Source of the DNA: Methanoregulaceae archaeon
Lineage (GTDB): Archaea; Halobacteriota; Methanomicrobia; Methanomicrobiales; Methanospirillaceae
Reading direction: 5' to 3'
Length of the DNA stretch: 9,923 nucleotides
NCBI GenBank assembly: GCA_025453715.1
Contig: JALOPT010000050.1
Location: 1 to 9,923 of the forward strand
The first letter of the stretch is position 1, and each line of letters starts with the position of its first letter. The position numbers and the translations under genes were made by a program. Below the pieces are notes generated by a model. It made no database searches, was not told the origin of the DNA, and was given only the letters and a program-made list of their open reading frames with translations. Positions 1 to 5,652 of this stretch are shown here, one piece after another.

Positions 1-308
1 ACGCCCACCACGGTGATGCGGGGGAAATCCAGCCCCTGGGCCACCATTTGGGTCCCGACGATGACGTCCACCTCTTCGGAACGGACGGCGTCGAAGGCCC
101 GCTTGTGCGATTGCCTTTTGCGGGTCGAATCGTGGTCCCAACGCATCACGCGGACCCCGGGGTGGAGCAGCTGGATCTGCGCCTCGGCCCGTTGGGTCCC
201 TTTGCCTTTAAGTTTGACGGTGTCGGAACGGCACTGAGGGCATGTGTCGGGAACGGGTTGATGGACGGAGCAATAGTGGCAGGAGAGAAATCCCTTCGAT
301 TGAAGAGA
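1..308 (-). CDS. priA: Primosomal protein N' (PriA helicase), bacterial, partial at both ends
   Basis: PriA is the bacterial 3'-5' DNA helicase that restarts stalled replication forks. The minus-strand frame whose codons end at positions 3, 6, 9 and so on reads without a stop from about 308 to the window edge. It shows the second half of the PriA zinc module (CHYC then CPQC, with PVPDT between), then KGKGTQRAEAQI, a WDHDSTRK segment matching the family's D-x-D-T-T-R block, and VGTQMVAQGLDFP, the highly diagnostic helicase motif. Both ends are missing: the 3' end runs off the window, and the 5' end stops at the join with the archaeal subunit I gene. A hand count over bases 1-240 gives about 65% G+C, against roughly 50% in sampled blocks of the next gene. 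Archaea have no PriA, so this piece is foreign to the rest of the window. The identification is firm; the origin of the join is inferred. Confidence 0.88.
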
Positions 309-330
309 GAAGTACCGGGATATCGGTCAT
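283..330. other. Probable chimeric junction between archaeal atpI and bacterial priA
   Basis: On the minus strand the subunit I frame enters the PriA region one base out of phase, and the PriA frame has a TGA stop just upstream at about 329-327. Neither gene is complete across this point, G+C rises sharply beyond it, and the two genes belong to different domains of life. The break cannot be placed to the base, since both readings are plausible for roughly 20-30 bases. Confidence 0.75.
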
Positions 331-489
331 ACTGCCGATCGTTATCTTTCGCACATTCCCGCTTCCCGGTTGCAGGTACTCGCTCACTTCTTCAAGATGA
401 ATGGTGCCCATATGATACAGTACATCGACGATCTGACTGAAGTCCGATTTAGGACCCACTACAAGGACACTTTTCATTTTCTGTATCAT
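300..489 (-). CDS. atpI: A/V-type ATP synthase subunit I, N-terminal fragment
   Basis: Subunit I (subunit a type) is the membrane stator of the archaeal A-type ATP synthase. Only about the first 60 residues are present. They begin MIQKMKSVLVVGPKSDF and continue with IVDVLYHMGTIHLEEVSE, the typical start of the family's cytoplasmic domain; full members exceed 600 residues and end in a membrane domain. The ATG at 489 lies 6 nt after the stop of subunit H, consistent with one operon; a second possible start is the internal Met at codon 5. Near 280-310 the archaeal similarity ends, and the downstream DNA codes for PriA in the +1 frame. The nominal reading frame runs on to position 208, but its last ~30 residues are out-of-frame PriA sequence and should not be annotated as subunit I. 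The exact break is uncertain because SSIEGISLL could still be subunit I. Confidence 0.8.
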
Positions 490-495
490 ATCGGC

Positions 496-885
496 CTACC
501 TTTTACTGATCTCCCGGACAACCCTTTCGACAACCCCGTTGAACCTTTGTTCCTTCCGTTCTCCGTCAAGACGTACCAGCTGCTGCCCTTCACCAAGGAC
601 CCGTTCTACATCAGCATTGATGCGGTTCATCGCCTCACGCCATACTGAGTCAGCTTCAGCCTGGCCAAGAGATCGTTCCCGGGCTATCCTGGACTCAGCT
701 TCCTTTCGGGCGTTTTCAACATCAGTCAAATACTGTTGACGGGCAGCTTCAATCCTTGCATTTTGTTCCTCTTCCTTGGCACGGATCTGTTCGAGTAGTG
801 ACGTCTCTGAAGTTATACCATTATCATAGGCAGATTCCGCGTTCCCACTGCTTTTTTCATTCTCTTCGATCCTTTTTTTATCCAT
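496..885 (-). CDS. atpH: A/V-type ATP synthase subunit H (peripheral stalk)
   Basis: Subunit H forms the coiled-coil peripheral stalk that holds the catalytic head of the archaeal ATP synthase against the membrane sector, pairing with subunit E. The 129-residue product is almost entirely charged helix: from about residue 28 onward there are long Glu/Lys/Arg/Ala heptad-like stretches (LLEQIRAKEEEQNARIEAAR, then ENARKEAESRIARE), as expected for the family. Members are usually a little over 100 residues, so the Ser/Asn-rich first ~25 residues are an extension. The ATG at 885 is supported by a GGGAGG ribosome site at 891-896, five bases upstream. The gene sits between a 57-aa ORF (12 nt upstream) and subunit I (6 nt downstream). 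This matches the usual H-I-K-E-C-F-A-B-D order of methanogen operons, in which H is at the front. Confidence 0.87.
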   Translation of the reverse strand: MDKKRIEENEKSSGNAESAYDNGITSETSLLEQIRAKEEEQNARIEAARQQYLTDVENARKEAESRIARERSLGQAEADSVWREAMNRINADVERVLGEGQQLVRLDGERKEQRFNGVVERVVREISKR

Positions 886-897
886 AACGTCCTCCCT

Positions 898-1071
898 TTA
901 CAGCCCGTGATGCCGCTTCAGGAATGAGGTGATCCCGCAATGCGGAGCAGGGTTGAACATCATCTCTCCTGATGCACACCGCTTCCTTTCGGCCTCTGCT
1001 ATCCGATCTGAGCACCTCTTTAGCGCCATTGCCTTCAGTTTCTCGATCTGCTCTATCTGAGGGCTTGTCAT
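898..1071 (-). CDS. Unrecognised 57-aa protein leading the ATP synthase operon
   Basis: I do not recognise this protein. The frame opens with ATG at 1071 and ends with TAA at 900-898. It starts MTSPQIEQIEKLKAMALKRC and ends ITSFLKRHHGL. The first ~35 residues look helical and basic. There are three cysteines (20, 32, 45) and three histidines (44, 54, 55), which could bind a metal but match no motif I know. A TATA-like element 45-55 nt upstream would place the transcript start ~25 nt before this ATG, making it the first gene of the operon. Its stop codon touches the ribosome site of subunit H, only 12 nt separating the genes, so the two are probably coupled. A GGTGTG stretch 8-13 nt before the ATG may act as ribosome site. 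Coding status rests on position and spacing; chance remains possible for so short a frame. Confidence 0.5.
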   Translation of the reverse strand: MTSPQIEQIEKLKAMALKRCSDRIAEAERKRCASGEMMFNPAPHCGITSFLKRHHGL

Positions 1072-1095
1072 ACCAGCATCACACCAATTACGTAT

Positions 1096-1128
1096 TGCTT
1101 AATTCCTGATTTTAATAGTATAAAATAA
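1096..1128 (-). promoter_or_regulatory. Likely TATA promoter of the ATP synthase operon
   Basis: On the minus strand an AT-rich block contains TTTTATAC (about 1126-1119), a reasonable archaeal TATA box. A start ~25 nt downstream would fall near 1097, leaving a ~25-nt leader before the ATG at 1071. The small GCGC-AA-GCGC palindrome at 1131-1140 lies directly upstream. Confidence 0.45.
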
Positions 1129-1141
1129 TAGCGCAAGCGCC

Positions 1142-1158
1142 TTACTACAAAGCAGTAA
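1142..1158. repeat. 17-bp near-palindrome upstream of the ATP synthase promoter
   Basis: TTACTAC-AAA-GCAGTAA pairs at six of seven arm positions (one A/C mismatch). It lies 15-30 bp upstream of the proposed TATA box and could be a regulator site, though a short imperfect palindrome in AT-rich DNA may be chance. Confidence 0.3.
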
Positions 1159-1325
1159 TATATTTGTATATTTTTCATTAAATCAAGGTAAGCGCGCATT
1201 GAATTCTAGTAGTATATTTAACGTATGCGGGACGTCCTTACGAGTTAGGCCCCGTTCTGATGCATTATTACATTTCTGAAACTGCCCAACAGAGCCTGGA
1301 GCAGGTAATATAGCCATGAAACCCG

Positions 1326-1378
1326 AAAAAAAGCCTGTAAAATAAATCAACCCTATTCCGGAACCAGACAAAAAAAAA
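1326..1378 (-). terminator. Poly-T terminator after ecfT
   Basis: Read on the minus strand, the ecfT stop TAA is followed immediately by nine T residues (1378-1370). A second run of seven T lies at 1332-1326. Oligo-T tracts without a required hairpin are the usual intrinsic terminator of Euryarchaeota, so this ends the ECF operon. Confidence 0.65.
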
Positions 1379-2161
1379 TTACCAGGCCTGCAAGACAGGC
1401 AAACGTAACGTCAGATATATGAAAGCCGAAGCAACAACGAACAGCAATGCAATTACGGCATAATCCAGCATTAAAAGATGCCGTTCACGTAACGGGGTCC
1501 TTTTCTTTGTCCGGTATCCACGGAGGTCAATCGTCAGCCCGAGTACATTTGACCGGGCAAGCGAGTTGGAGACCAGCGGGACCATGACGGGTGCGATACT
1601 CCTGATTTTTCCGCCTATACCTGAACCAGGATTGTAACCCCGTGCCAGCTGTGCCTCGTGAATTCTGGTCCCCTCAATCTGGAGCGTCGGGATGAACCGG
1701 AGTGCTATCACAAACATCAGTGTGTAATCAACCGGTACCCTTAGACGTTCGAGTGTATGGACCAAATCCCGCGGCTGTGTTGACAATACAAAGAGCTGGA
1801 TTGCGGTGATGAGCACAGCAAACCTCAGTGTCATTATGACACCTATGAGGATCCCCCCCGTAGTAATTGGAATAATACCGCCTATCACGAAAAGGGTCTC
1901 ACCACCGGGTAGCGTTAAGACAGTGATAATAATCAGGATGACACTCATTACTGCAATGAGGAAAAACTGCCTGAGCACCTCGCGGTGGAGACCAGCGATG
2001 AAGGCAATGGCAAGGAGGACAAGAATAACACTGACAAGGAACGGGATGCTGGTCGAGACGATGCTCATCATACCAACAACGATTACAAACAGGATCTTGG
2101 TCAGGGGTGCAAGACGATGGAGAAAACTGTCCTTCTGGACATACTGGAGGATTTCGGTCAT
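1379..2161 (-). CDS. ecfT: ECF transporter transmembrane component EcfT
   Basis: EcfT is the membrane coupling subunit of energy-coupling-factor importers; it links the two ATPases to the substrate-binding S component. The 260-residue product is very hydrophobic, with helices around residues 22-60, 63-85, 90-125 and a last one at 233-255. The cytoplasmic part carries the two family signatures: ALRF near 153-156, and the two coupling Arg motifs, ARG at 173-175 (QLARGYNPG) and LRG at 213-215 (DLRGYRT), which contact the ATPases. The length is normal for the family. Its ATG overlaps the stop of the ATPase gene (ATGA), so translation is coupled. It is the last gene of a three-gene operon, and its stop abuts a poly-T terminator. 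Family assignment is firm; the substrate is set by the S component. Confidence 0.92.
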   Translation of the reverse strand: MTEILQYVQKDSFLHRLAPLTKILFVIVVGMMSIVSTSIPFLVSVILVLLAIAFIAGLHREVLRQFFLIAVMSVILIIITVLTLPGGETLFVIGGIIPITTGGILIGVIMTLRFAVLITAIQLFVLSTQPRDLVHTLERLRVPVDYTLMFVIALRFIPTLQIEGTRIHEAQLARGYNPGSGIGGKIRSIAPVMVPLVSNSLARSNVLGLTIDLRGYRTKKRTPLRERHLLMLDYAVIALLFVVASAFIYLTLRLPVLQAW

Positions 2162-3609
2162 GACCTCCCCCCGGCTGCCTGTACATCAGATATTATTTTT
2201 CCGCTTTCCATCGTGATCACACGGTCTGCACAGTCCCTCGCAATTTCCCTGCTGTGTGTAACAATAATGACGGTATGGCCTGCAAGCTGTAGCTCTTTTA
2301 ACACTTCCATAACTTCACGGGCCTCTTTCCCATCCAGCCCGGTAGTCGGCTCATCAAGCACGATTACTGCAGGTTTCATGGCAAGGACACAGGCAATGGC
2401 GAGCCGCTGGCGTTCACCCCGGGAAAGCCACCTTGGATAGAGATCCTTTGCATGGGTAAGCCTGACCCGCATAAGTGCATGGTCAATTACCTCATCACGG
2501 TCCGGTATCCCGAGATTATCAACTCCGAATGCCACCTCATCACGGACAGTATCCGCAAAAAACATGTGGTCGGGGTTCTGGAATACCAGCCCCACATCAT
2601 GGGCAAGCCTGTTAATTGTCGTTTTTGCTGCATCTTTCCCTTTTACAAAAACAGAACCGCAGGTTGCCTTCAGGAGGCCGTTGAAGTGCTTGATCAACGT
2701 TGTCTTACCCGAACCGTTCTCCCCGACAATTGCTATAAACTCGCCCGATGAAATAGTAAGATCGATATCGTAGAGCGCATGGATATCTTCCCCATAGGTA
2801 TGCGACAACCCTTTTACCTGGACAAGTGGTACAGGAGTAATAATCTCCCCGCCACTCCGCGTCCGCTCACGGATACCCGAGAAATCAGGGATTACGATCT
2901 TCTGCATGGCCGGGTCACTTATTACTTCATCAGGAGTCCCGGCTGCCCTGATGCGGCCTTCCTCCATAACGACAAGGGTATCGACGAGATCCCTCATGCG
3001 GAGAAATTTATGCTCGACCAGGAGGATAGTCCGCCCCTGGGCTTTTAACCCTTTCAGGATCTCGAGGATCCCGTTTGTCCCGTGTTCATCCAGCTCCGAC
3101 GTCGGTTCATCGAGTATAAGGATTCCTGTCCCAAGGGCAAGCGTAACGGCAAGGACCAGGCGCTGCTTCTGTCCACCGGATAGTGTATGGGGGGCCCGTT
3201 CTTTTAACGTGGTTAGTTTCGTCATCTCCATGATGACACGGAGGCGGTCCTCAACTTCGTCTACCGCTAGCCCCCGTCGTTCAAGCGCAGAGAGGATCTC
3301 CTCTTCAACCGTGGTAAAAATAAGCTGGGCCTCGGGGTCATCAAAAACAATCCCGAGATTTGAAGCGATATCTGAAAGGTCTTTGTAACTTTTCACATCA
3401 CGGCCATCGATGGTAACGGCCCCCTCTTTCTTCCCGCCGTACTCATGTGCAAGGATACCGGCAGATGCAAGGCAGAGCGTTGTTTTTCCGGCCCCTGATG
3501 GGCCGGTAATCATCACACACTGTCCTTTTCCAACCGTTAATGAAAGGCCTGTTAATGCAGGTTTACCGGTGTGAGGGTAGGCATAGCTTACCGAATCAAG
3601 CCTGATCAT
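2158..3609 (-). CDS. ecfA: Fused ECF transporter ATPase (two ABC domains in one chain)
   Basis: This supplies both ATPase subunits of the ECF importer in one 483-residue protein. Domain 1 has Walker A GPSGAGKT (36-43), signature LSGGQKQR (143-150), Walker B ILILDEP (163-169) and switch His 200. Domain 2 begins near 262 with Walker A GENGSGKT (296-303), FQNP Q-loop (343-346), signature LSRGERQR (395-402), Walker B VIVLDEP (415-421) and His 452. Two departures are visible. The Q-loop glutamine of domain 1 is replaced by Asp90 (VFDDPEAQ), and the domain 2 signature has Arg in place of the second Gly. The two composite ATP sites are therefore probably unequal. The fused form is common in archaea, whereas many bacteria use separate EcfA1 and EcfA2. 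The gene overlaps both neighbours by ATGA, so the three products are probably made together in fixed ratio. Confidence 0.93.
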   Translation of the reverse strand: MIRLDSVSYAYPHTGKPALTGLSLTVGKGQCVMITGPSGAGKTTLCLASAGILAHEYGGKKEGAVTIDGRDVKSYKDLSDIASNLGIVFDDPEAQLIFTTVEEEILSALERRGLAVDEVEDRLRVIMEMTKLTTLKERAPHTLSGGQKQRLVLAVTLALGTGILILDEPTSELDEHGTNGILEILKGLKAQGRTILLVEHKFLRMRDLVDTLVVMEEGRIRAAGTPDEVISDPAMQKIVIPDFSGIRERTRSGGEIITPVPLVQVKGLSHTYGEDIHALYDIDLTISSGEFIAIVGENGSGKTTLIKHFNGLLKATCGSVFVKGKDAAKTTINRLAHDVGLVFQNPDHMFFADTVRDEVAFGVDNLGIPDRDEVIDHALMRVRLTHAKDLYPRWLSRGERQRLAIACVLAMKPAVIVLDEPTTGLDGKEAREVMEVLKELQLAGHTVIIVTHSREIARDCADRVITMESGKIISDVQAAGGRS

Positions 3610-4130
3610 TCCTGTCCCCGCATCAGCACCCTGCTGGACGGGATGTAGAGCAGCTGGACGATTACGGCATTAAATATCGCGGTAATAACCACGATCGGTA
3701 CAAATACAAGAATAAATCCACCCATTGTTGCATACTTGGTGATGATCTGGGGTGCCACGGCAATGATCGCTATAGCAGCGAAGGTAAACCCGCTCGCAAG
3801 CGTAGTGATGAACGTTGCAACCGAGGGGCTGATCTTTGACCGGTTTTTAATCGCGGCATACACAACAAAGCAGACAAGTGCCCCGATGGGTTCGCTAATC
3901 AGGTTGGCAGGCGGGAATATTGAACCGGATATCAGCATCGACAGGATACCAGCCACGATACCAATCCCAATTGCCTCGTAAATCTTTGGCGATATCAGGA
4001 TAATCGCAAGACAGTAGAATGCGATGATCATGTTCGGTGTCAGCGGGGTGTGGAGCATCGCGAGGAAATAGCGAAGAATTGCCCCAACGGCGAGCAGAAT
4101 ACCAACTATTGCAATATCTCTTGACTTCAT
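3606..4130 (-). CDS. ECF transporter S component, TrpP-like (possible tryptophan importer)
   Basis: The S component binds the imported small molecule. From the ATG at 4130 the product is 174 residues with about six membrane helices. It starts MKSRDIAIVGILLAVGA and contains GIGIVAGILSMLISGSIFPP followed by LISEPIGALVCF. This layout (short basic N-terminus, FPP/FPA turn, P-x-GA helix) resembles from memory the TrpP tryptophan transporter family, but substrate assignment is tentative and could be another vitamin or amino acid. An alternative start at 4169 adds 13 residues (MFSLDYYKPGWIT), but no ribosome site precedes it, and the later Met matches the family start better; a GGATGG stretch lies 8-13 nt before 4130. 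It is the first gene of the operon; its stop overlaps the ATPase start. The inverted repeat and TATA box at 4289-4326 are its probable control region. Confidence 0.75.
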   Translation of the reverse strand: MKSRDIAIVGILLAVGAILRYFLAMLHTPLTPNMIIAFYCLAIILISPKIYEAIGIGIVAGILSMLISGSIFPPANLISEPIGALVCFVVYAAIKNRSKISPSVATFITTLASGFTFAAIAIIAVAPQIITKYATMGGFILVFVPIVVITAIFNAVIVQLLYIPSSRVLMRGQE

Positions 4131-4288
4131 AGTGATCCATCCTGGTTTGTAATAATCAAGTGAGAACATGGCACACAGGGAAACCCCGGACCAGCTGCGG
4201 ACATCATTTCCGGGTTACCAACGGAGAGGTAGGGAGAATTTCCGGCATTAACGGCCTTCCTTGCAACAGGGATCCGTGTGACATTGTA

Positions 4289-4322
4289 ATACTATAATGT
4301 ATATATTCGTACATTTTAGTAT
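4289..4322. promoter_or_regulatory. Inverted-repeat operator upstream of the ECF operon
   Basis: Two 13-base arms, ATACTATAATGTA (4289-4301) and TACATTTTAGTAT (4310-4322), are inverted copies with a single mismatch, separated by 8 bases. The repeat overlaps the TATA box of the ECF operon and the probable start point, the place expected for a repressor. It also contains two hexamers, TGTATA (4298-4303) and CGTACA (4308-4313), exactly 10 bp apart, each one base from TGTACA, the TRP box bound by TrpY in Methanothermobacter. That would suit a tryptophan transporter, but it is inference. Confidence 0.6.
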
Positions 4323-4326
4323 AAAT
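4318..4326 (-). promoter_or_regulatory. TATA box of the ECF operon
   Basis: Minus-strand ATTTATACT fits the archaeal TATA consensus. Transcription would begin about 25 nt downstream, near 4297, inside the inverted repeat. The leader to the ATG at 4130 is then ~165 nt, long enough to hold further control, but I could not recognise a riboswitch fold in it. Confidence 0.5.
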
Positions 4327-4493
4327 AAGTAGCCAGTATGTCCTTTACCCAGCTGCCATTCAGGAACGATGAAACAATTATTTAAATTTATTTTATAAAC
4401 AGGGACACGATATTCGAATGTGCATATCCGGAGGTTATCATCCAATTGGCTGAACAATTTCAAGCGATGAAATACTGCAACAAATATTACTAT

Positions 4494-5384
4494 TTACCTT
4501 AACACGCCAATTATCAATTCTGATACCTTTTCCTTAATCCCCGGAACAGCCCTGACATCATTGTAATAGTCCATCTCATCTAAAAGTAAGTCACCGGCGC
4601 AGATTATACCGGTATTCTCCAGGAATGCGTGAACCACGGAAGTGACACACCTGAAATTTGACCGCCCTTTTCTTCCGGAAACAGCAACCAGGACAGCTTT
4701 CCGGCCGTTCCGACCCTCCCCCAGTGTCCGGGCAGCATGCAAGGCAATAAAACGGTCAATCAGGATCTTTAGTGTTCCAGGGACCGTATTGGTATAAACA
4801 GGAGAACATATCACGATAAGGTCCGCATTAGCAACTGCCTCGGTAACTTCCCCCATATCGTCAGTAAATGTGCAGACCCCGGTATTATAACACTGGTAGC
4901 AGCCAATGCAAGGATGGATCAACATATCATCGGGATACAGAACCCTTACCGTCTTATGGAGGCCATGTACACAATCAGCCACCCACCCTGCAATAGTACT
5001 ACAGTTTCCATCACCCCTCGGGCTTCCCTGAATAACTATAACATCGGAATGAGGTACAGGAGGTAACCATTTTGATGGTCCTTTGGCGGACTCCTGAAAA
5101 CCAGAAGTAGTATCCATAATTTCATGTTCCCATTCATTCAGCTTGTTTTTACAGGTGGTTTCAGCATCCAGAGGGCAACCGGGAGAATATTCATAAGTAT
5201 TTGTACGAAAAGTCCTGAGCAACCGTGTACCGGACCGGACAGAGAGGCAGTAACGGTACATCCCGGGGTAGATCCCCGTGAGATCTTCTCTCGTGAGCAT
5301 AAAGGAAACCTGCCCCCCGGGTGCAGTGACCATCCTCTTCACCACAAGGGTCGTCTCATTGCTCATGAGAATCGATACTGTCAT
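4494..5384 (-). CDS. Iron-sulfur flavoprotein (Isf-like NADPH-dependent FMN reductase family) with N-terminal extension
   Basis: This is probably a cytosolic FMN- and [4Fe-4S]-containing redox protein. Residues ~114-296 form a flavodoxin-like domain: VIVIQGSPRGDGNCST (115-130) is the FMN phosphate loop, CSPVYTNTVPG (193-203) the second flavin loop. Cys159, 162, 165 and 171 give the compact C-x2-C-x2-C-x5-C pattern of the methanogen Isf family, followed by the usual DDM. Isf proteins run about 180-200 residues, so the first ~110 residues are extra. They read as a strand-rich piece (VSFMLTREDLTGIYPGMYRYCLSVRS) and a Cys-containing linker that I do not recognise. No good ribosome site precedes the ATG at 5384. 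A 30-codon frame ending in an ATGA overlap at this ATG may be the true N-terminus after a one-base frameshift. An internal Met90 start would give a normal Isf length, but also lacks a ribosome site. Confidence 0.75.
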   Translation of the reverse strand: MTVSILMSNETTLVVKRMVTAPGGQVSFMLTREDLTGIYPGMYRYCLSVRSGTRLLRTFRTNTYEYSPGCPLDAETTCKNKLNEWEHEIMDTTSGFQESAKGPSKWLPPVPHSDVIVIQGSPRGDGNCSTIAGWVADCVHGLHKTVRVLYPDDMLIHPCIGCYQCYNTGVCTFTDDMGEVTEAVANADLIVICSPVYTNTVPGTLKILIDRFIALHAARTLGEGRNGRKAVLVAVSGRKGRSNFRCVTSVVHAFLENTGIICAGDLLLDEMDYYNDVRAVPGIKEKVSELIIGVLR

Positions 5385-5473
5385 ACCTGTTGATAAATCA
5401 TACCATGATTACGAAGACTATTCCTGGAAAAACCCTGAATTCCTACAAATACTGCTTTAATTGTTTGTACCAT
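5381..5473 (-). pseudogene. 30-codon ORF, probable frameshifted N-terminus of the flavoprotein gene (or leader peptide)
   Basis: The frame starts at ATG 5473 with MVQTIKAVFVGIQGFSRNSL and ends TGA at 5383-5381, overlapping the annotated flavoprotein ATG as ATGA. The start lies ~27 nt from the centre of the TATA element at 5500, as for a leaderless transcript. The flavoprotein frame is itself open upstream of its ATG as far as a TAA at about 5408-5410, and reads SWYDLSTGM just before it. Splicing the two frames near 5400-5405 (one base missing in this sequence) gives SLRNHG-YDLSTGM, which reads as a continuous domain start. Either the sequence has lost a base, the gene is truly broken, or this is a coupled leader peptide. 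Confidence 0.45.
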
Positions 5474-5495
5474 CTTTTTAGCCTTGGGGACCTGC

Positions 5496-5504
5496 AAAAT
5501 ATAA
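5496..5504. promoter_or_regulatory. Shared TATA-like element between divergent genes
   Basis: AAAATATAA on the plus strand, TTATATTTT on the minus strand, centred at 5500. The plus-strand ATG at 5527 and the minus-strand ATG at 5473 are each 27 nt from this centre, the spacing at which archaeal transcription starts. This points to two leaderless transcripts leaving one nearly symmetric TATA element. Confidence 0.5.
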
Positions 5505-5526
5505 CATTACAACGTTGATCTTCGGC

Positions 5527-5652
5527 ATGACTGTCTCCCCAGGGCATATCCTGTCACGTTACTTTCACACCACGCCCGCTCCACCCTTATGGGATCACGG
5601 GTGCACTGACGTACCATGGAGTTTGAGCTCGCACCTGGAATATCGGTACTGA
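5527..5652 (+). pseudogene. 41-codon ORF, probable frameshifted N-terminus of the RecA-like gene
   Basis: The frame begins ATG 5527 (MTVSPGHILSRYFHTTPAPP), passes PLWDHGCTDVPW and ends TGA at 5650-5652. It overlaps the next frame, which has an in-frame TGA at 5607-5609 and so can only be entered after that point. Restoring one base near 5617-5620 would join ...CTDVPW to FELAPGISVLTG, a smooth reading for the start of a RecA-like fold. The ATG sits 27 nt from the TATA centre, as a leaderless start would, whereas the ATG at 5616 has no ribosome site. This could be a sequencing indel or a real mutation. Confidence 0.5.

Larger units (their letters stand above)
1072..1378. other. AT-rich intergenic region between ECF and ATP synthase operons
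   Basis: No convincing gene lies here. The region holds the ECF operon terminator at its right end, the ATP synthase promoter at its left end, and AT-rich sequence between with a 17-bp near-palindrome at 1142-1158. A 62-codon frame at 1371-1183 begins inside the terminator tract and was rejected. I found no tRNA-like or clear snoRNA-like fold by eye. Confidence 0.6.
4131..4493. other. Intergenic region between flavoprotein and ECF operon
   Basis: Holds the TATA box and operator of the ECF operon and its probable long leader (about 4297-4131). The part next to the flavoprotein stop is AT-rich but has no clear T-run terminator. A 71-codon minus frame here (4463-4248) spans the TATA box and operator and was rejected. 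Confidence 0.55.

Noticed and set aside
208..310. C-terminal end of the nominal subunit I reading frame
   Set aside because: These residues are the priA sequence read in the wrong frame.
1180..1340. Possible small RNA with CTGATG/CTGA boxes in the ATP synthase-ECF gap
   Set aside because: Box spacing and pairing stems did not form a convincing C/D-type or other fold by eye.
1183..1371. 62-codon minus frame with a hydrophobic start (MSGSGIGLIYFTGFF)
   Set aside because: It begins inside the poly-T terminator directly after ecfT, has no ribosome site and crosses a second T-run; the region reads as noncoding AT-rich DNA.
4248..4463. 71-codon minus frame upstream of the ECF operon
   Set aside because: It spans the TATA box and inverted repeat, has no ribosome site and no recognisable motif.
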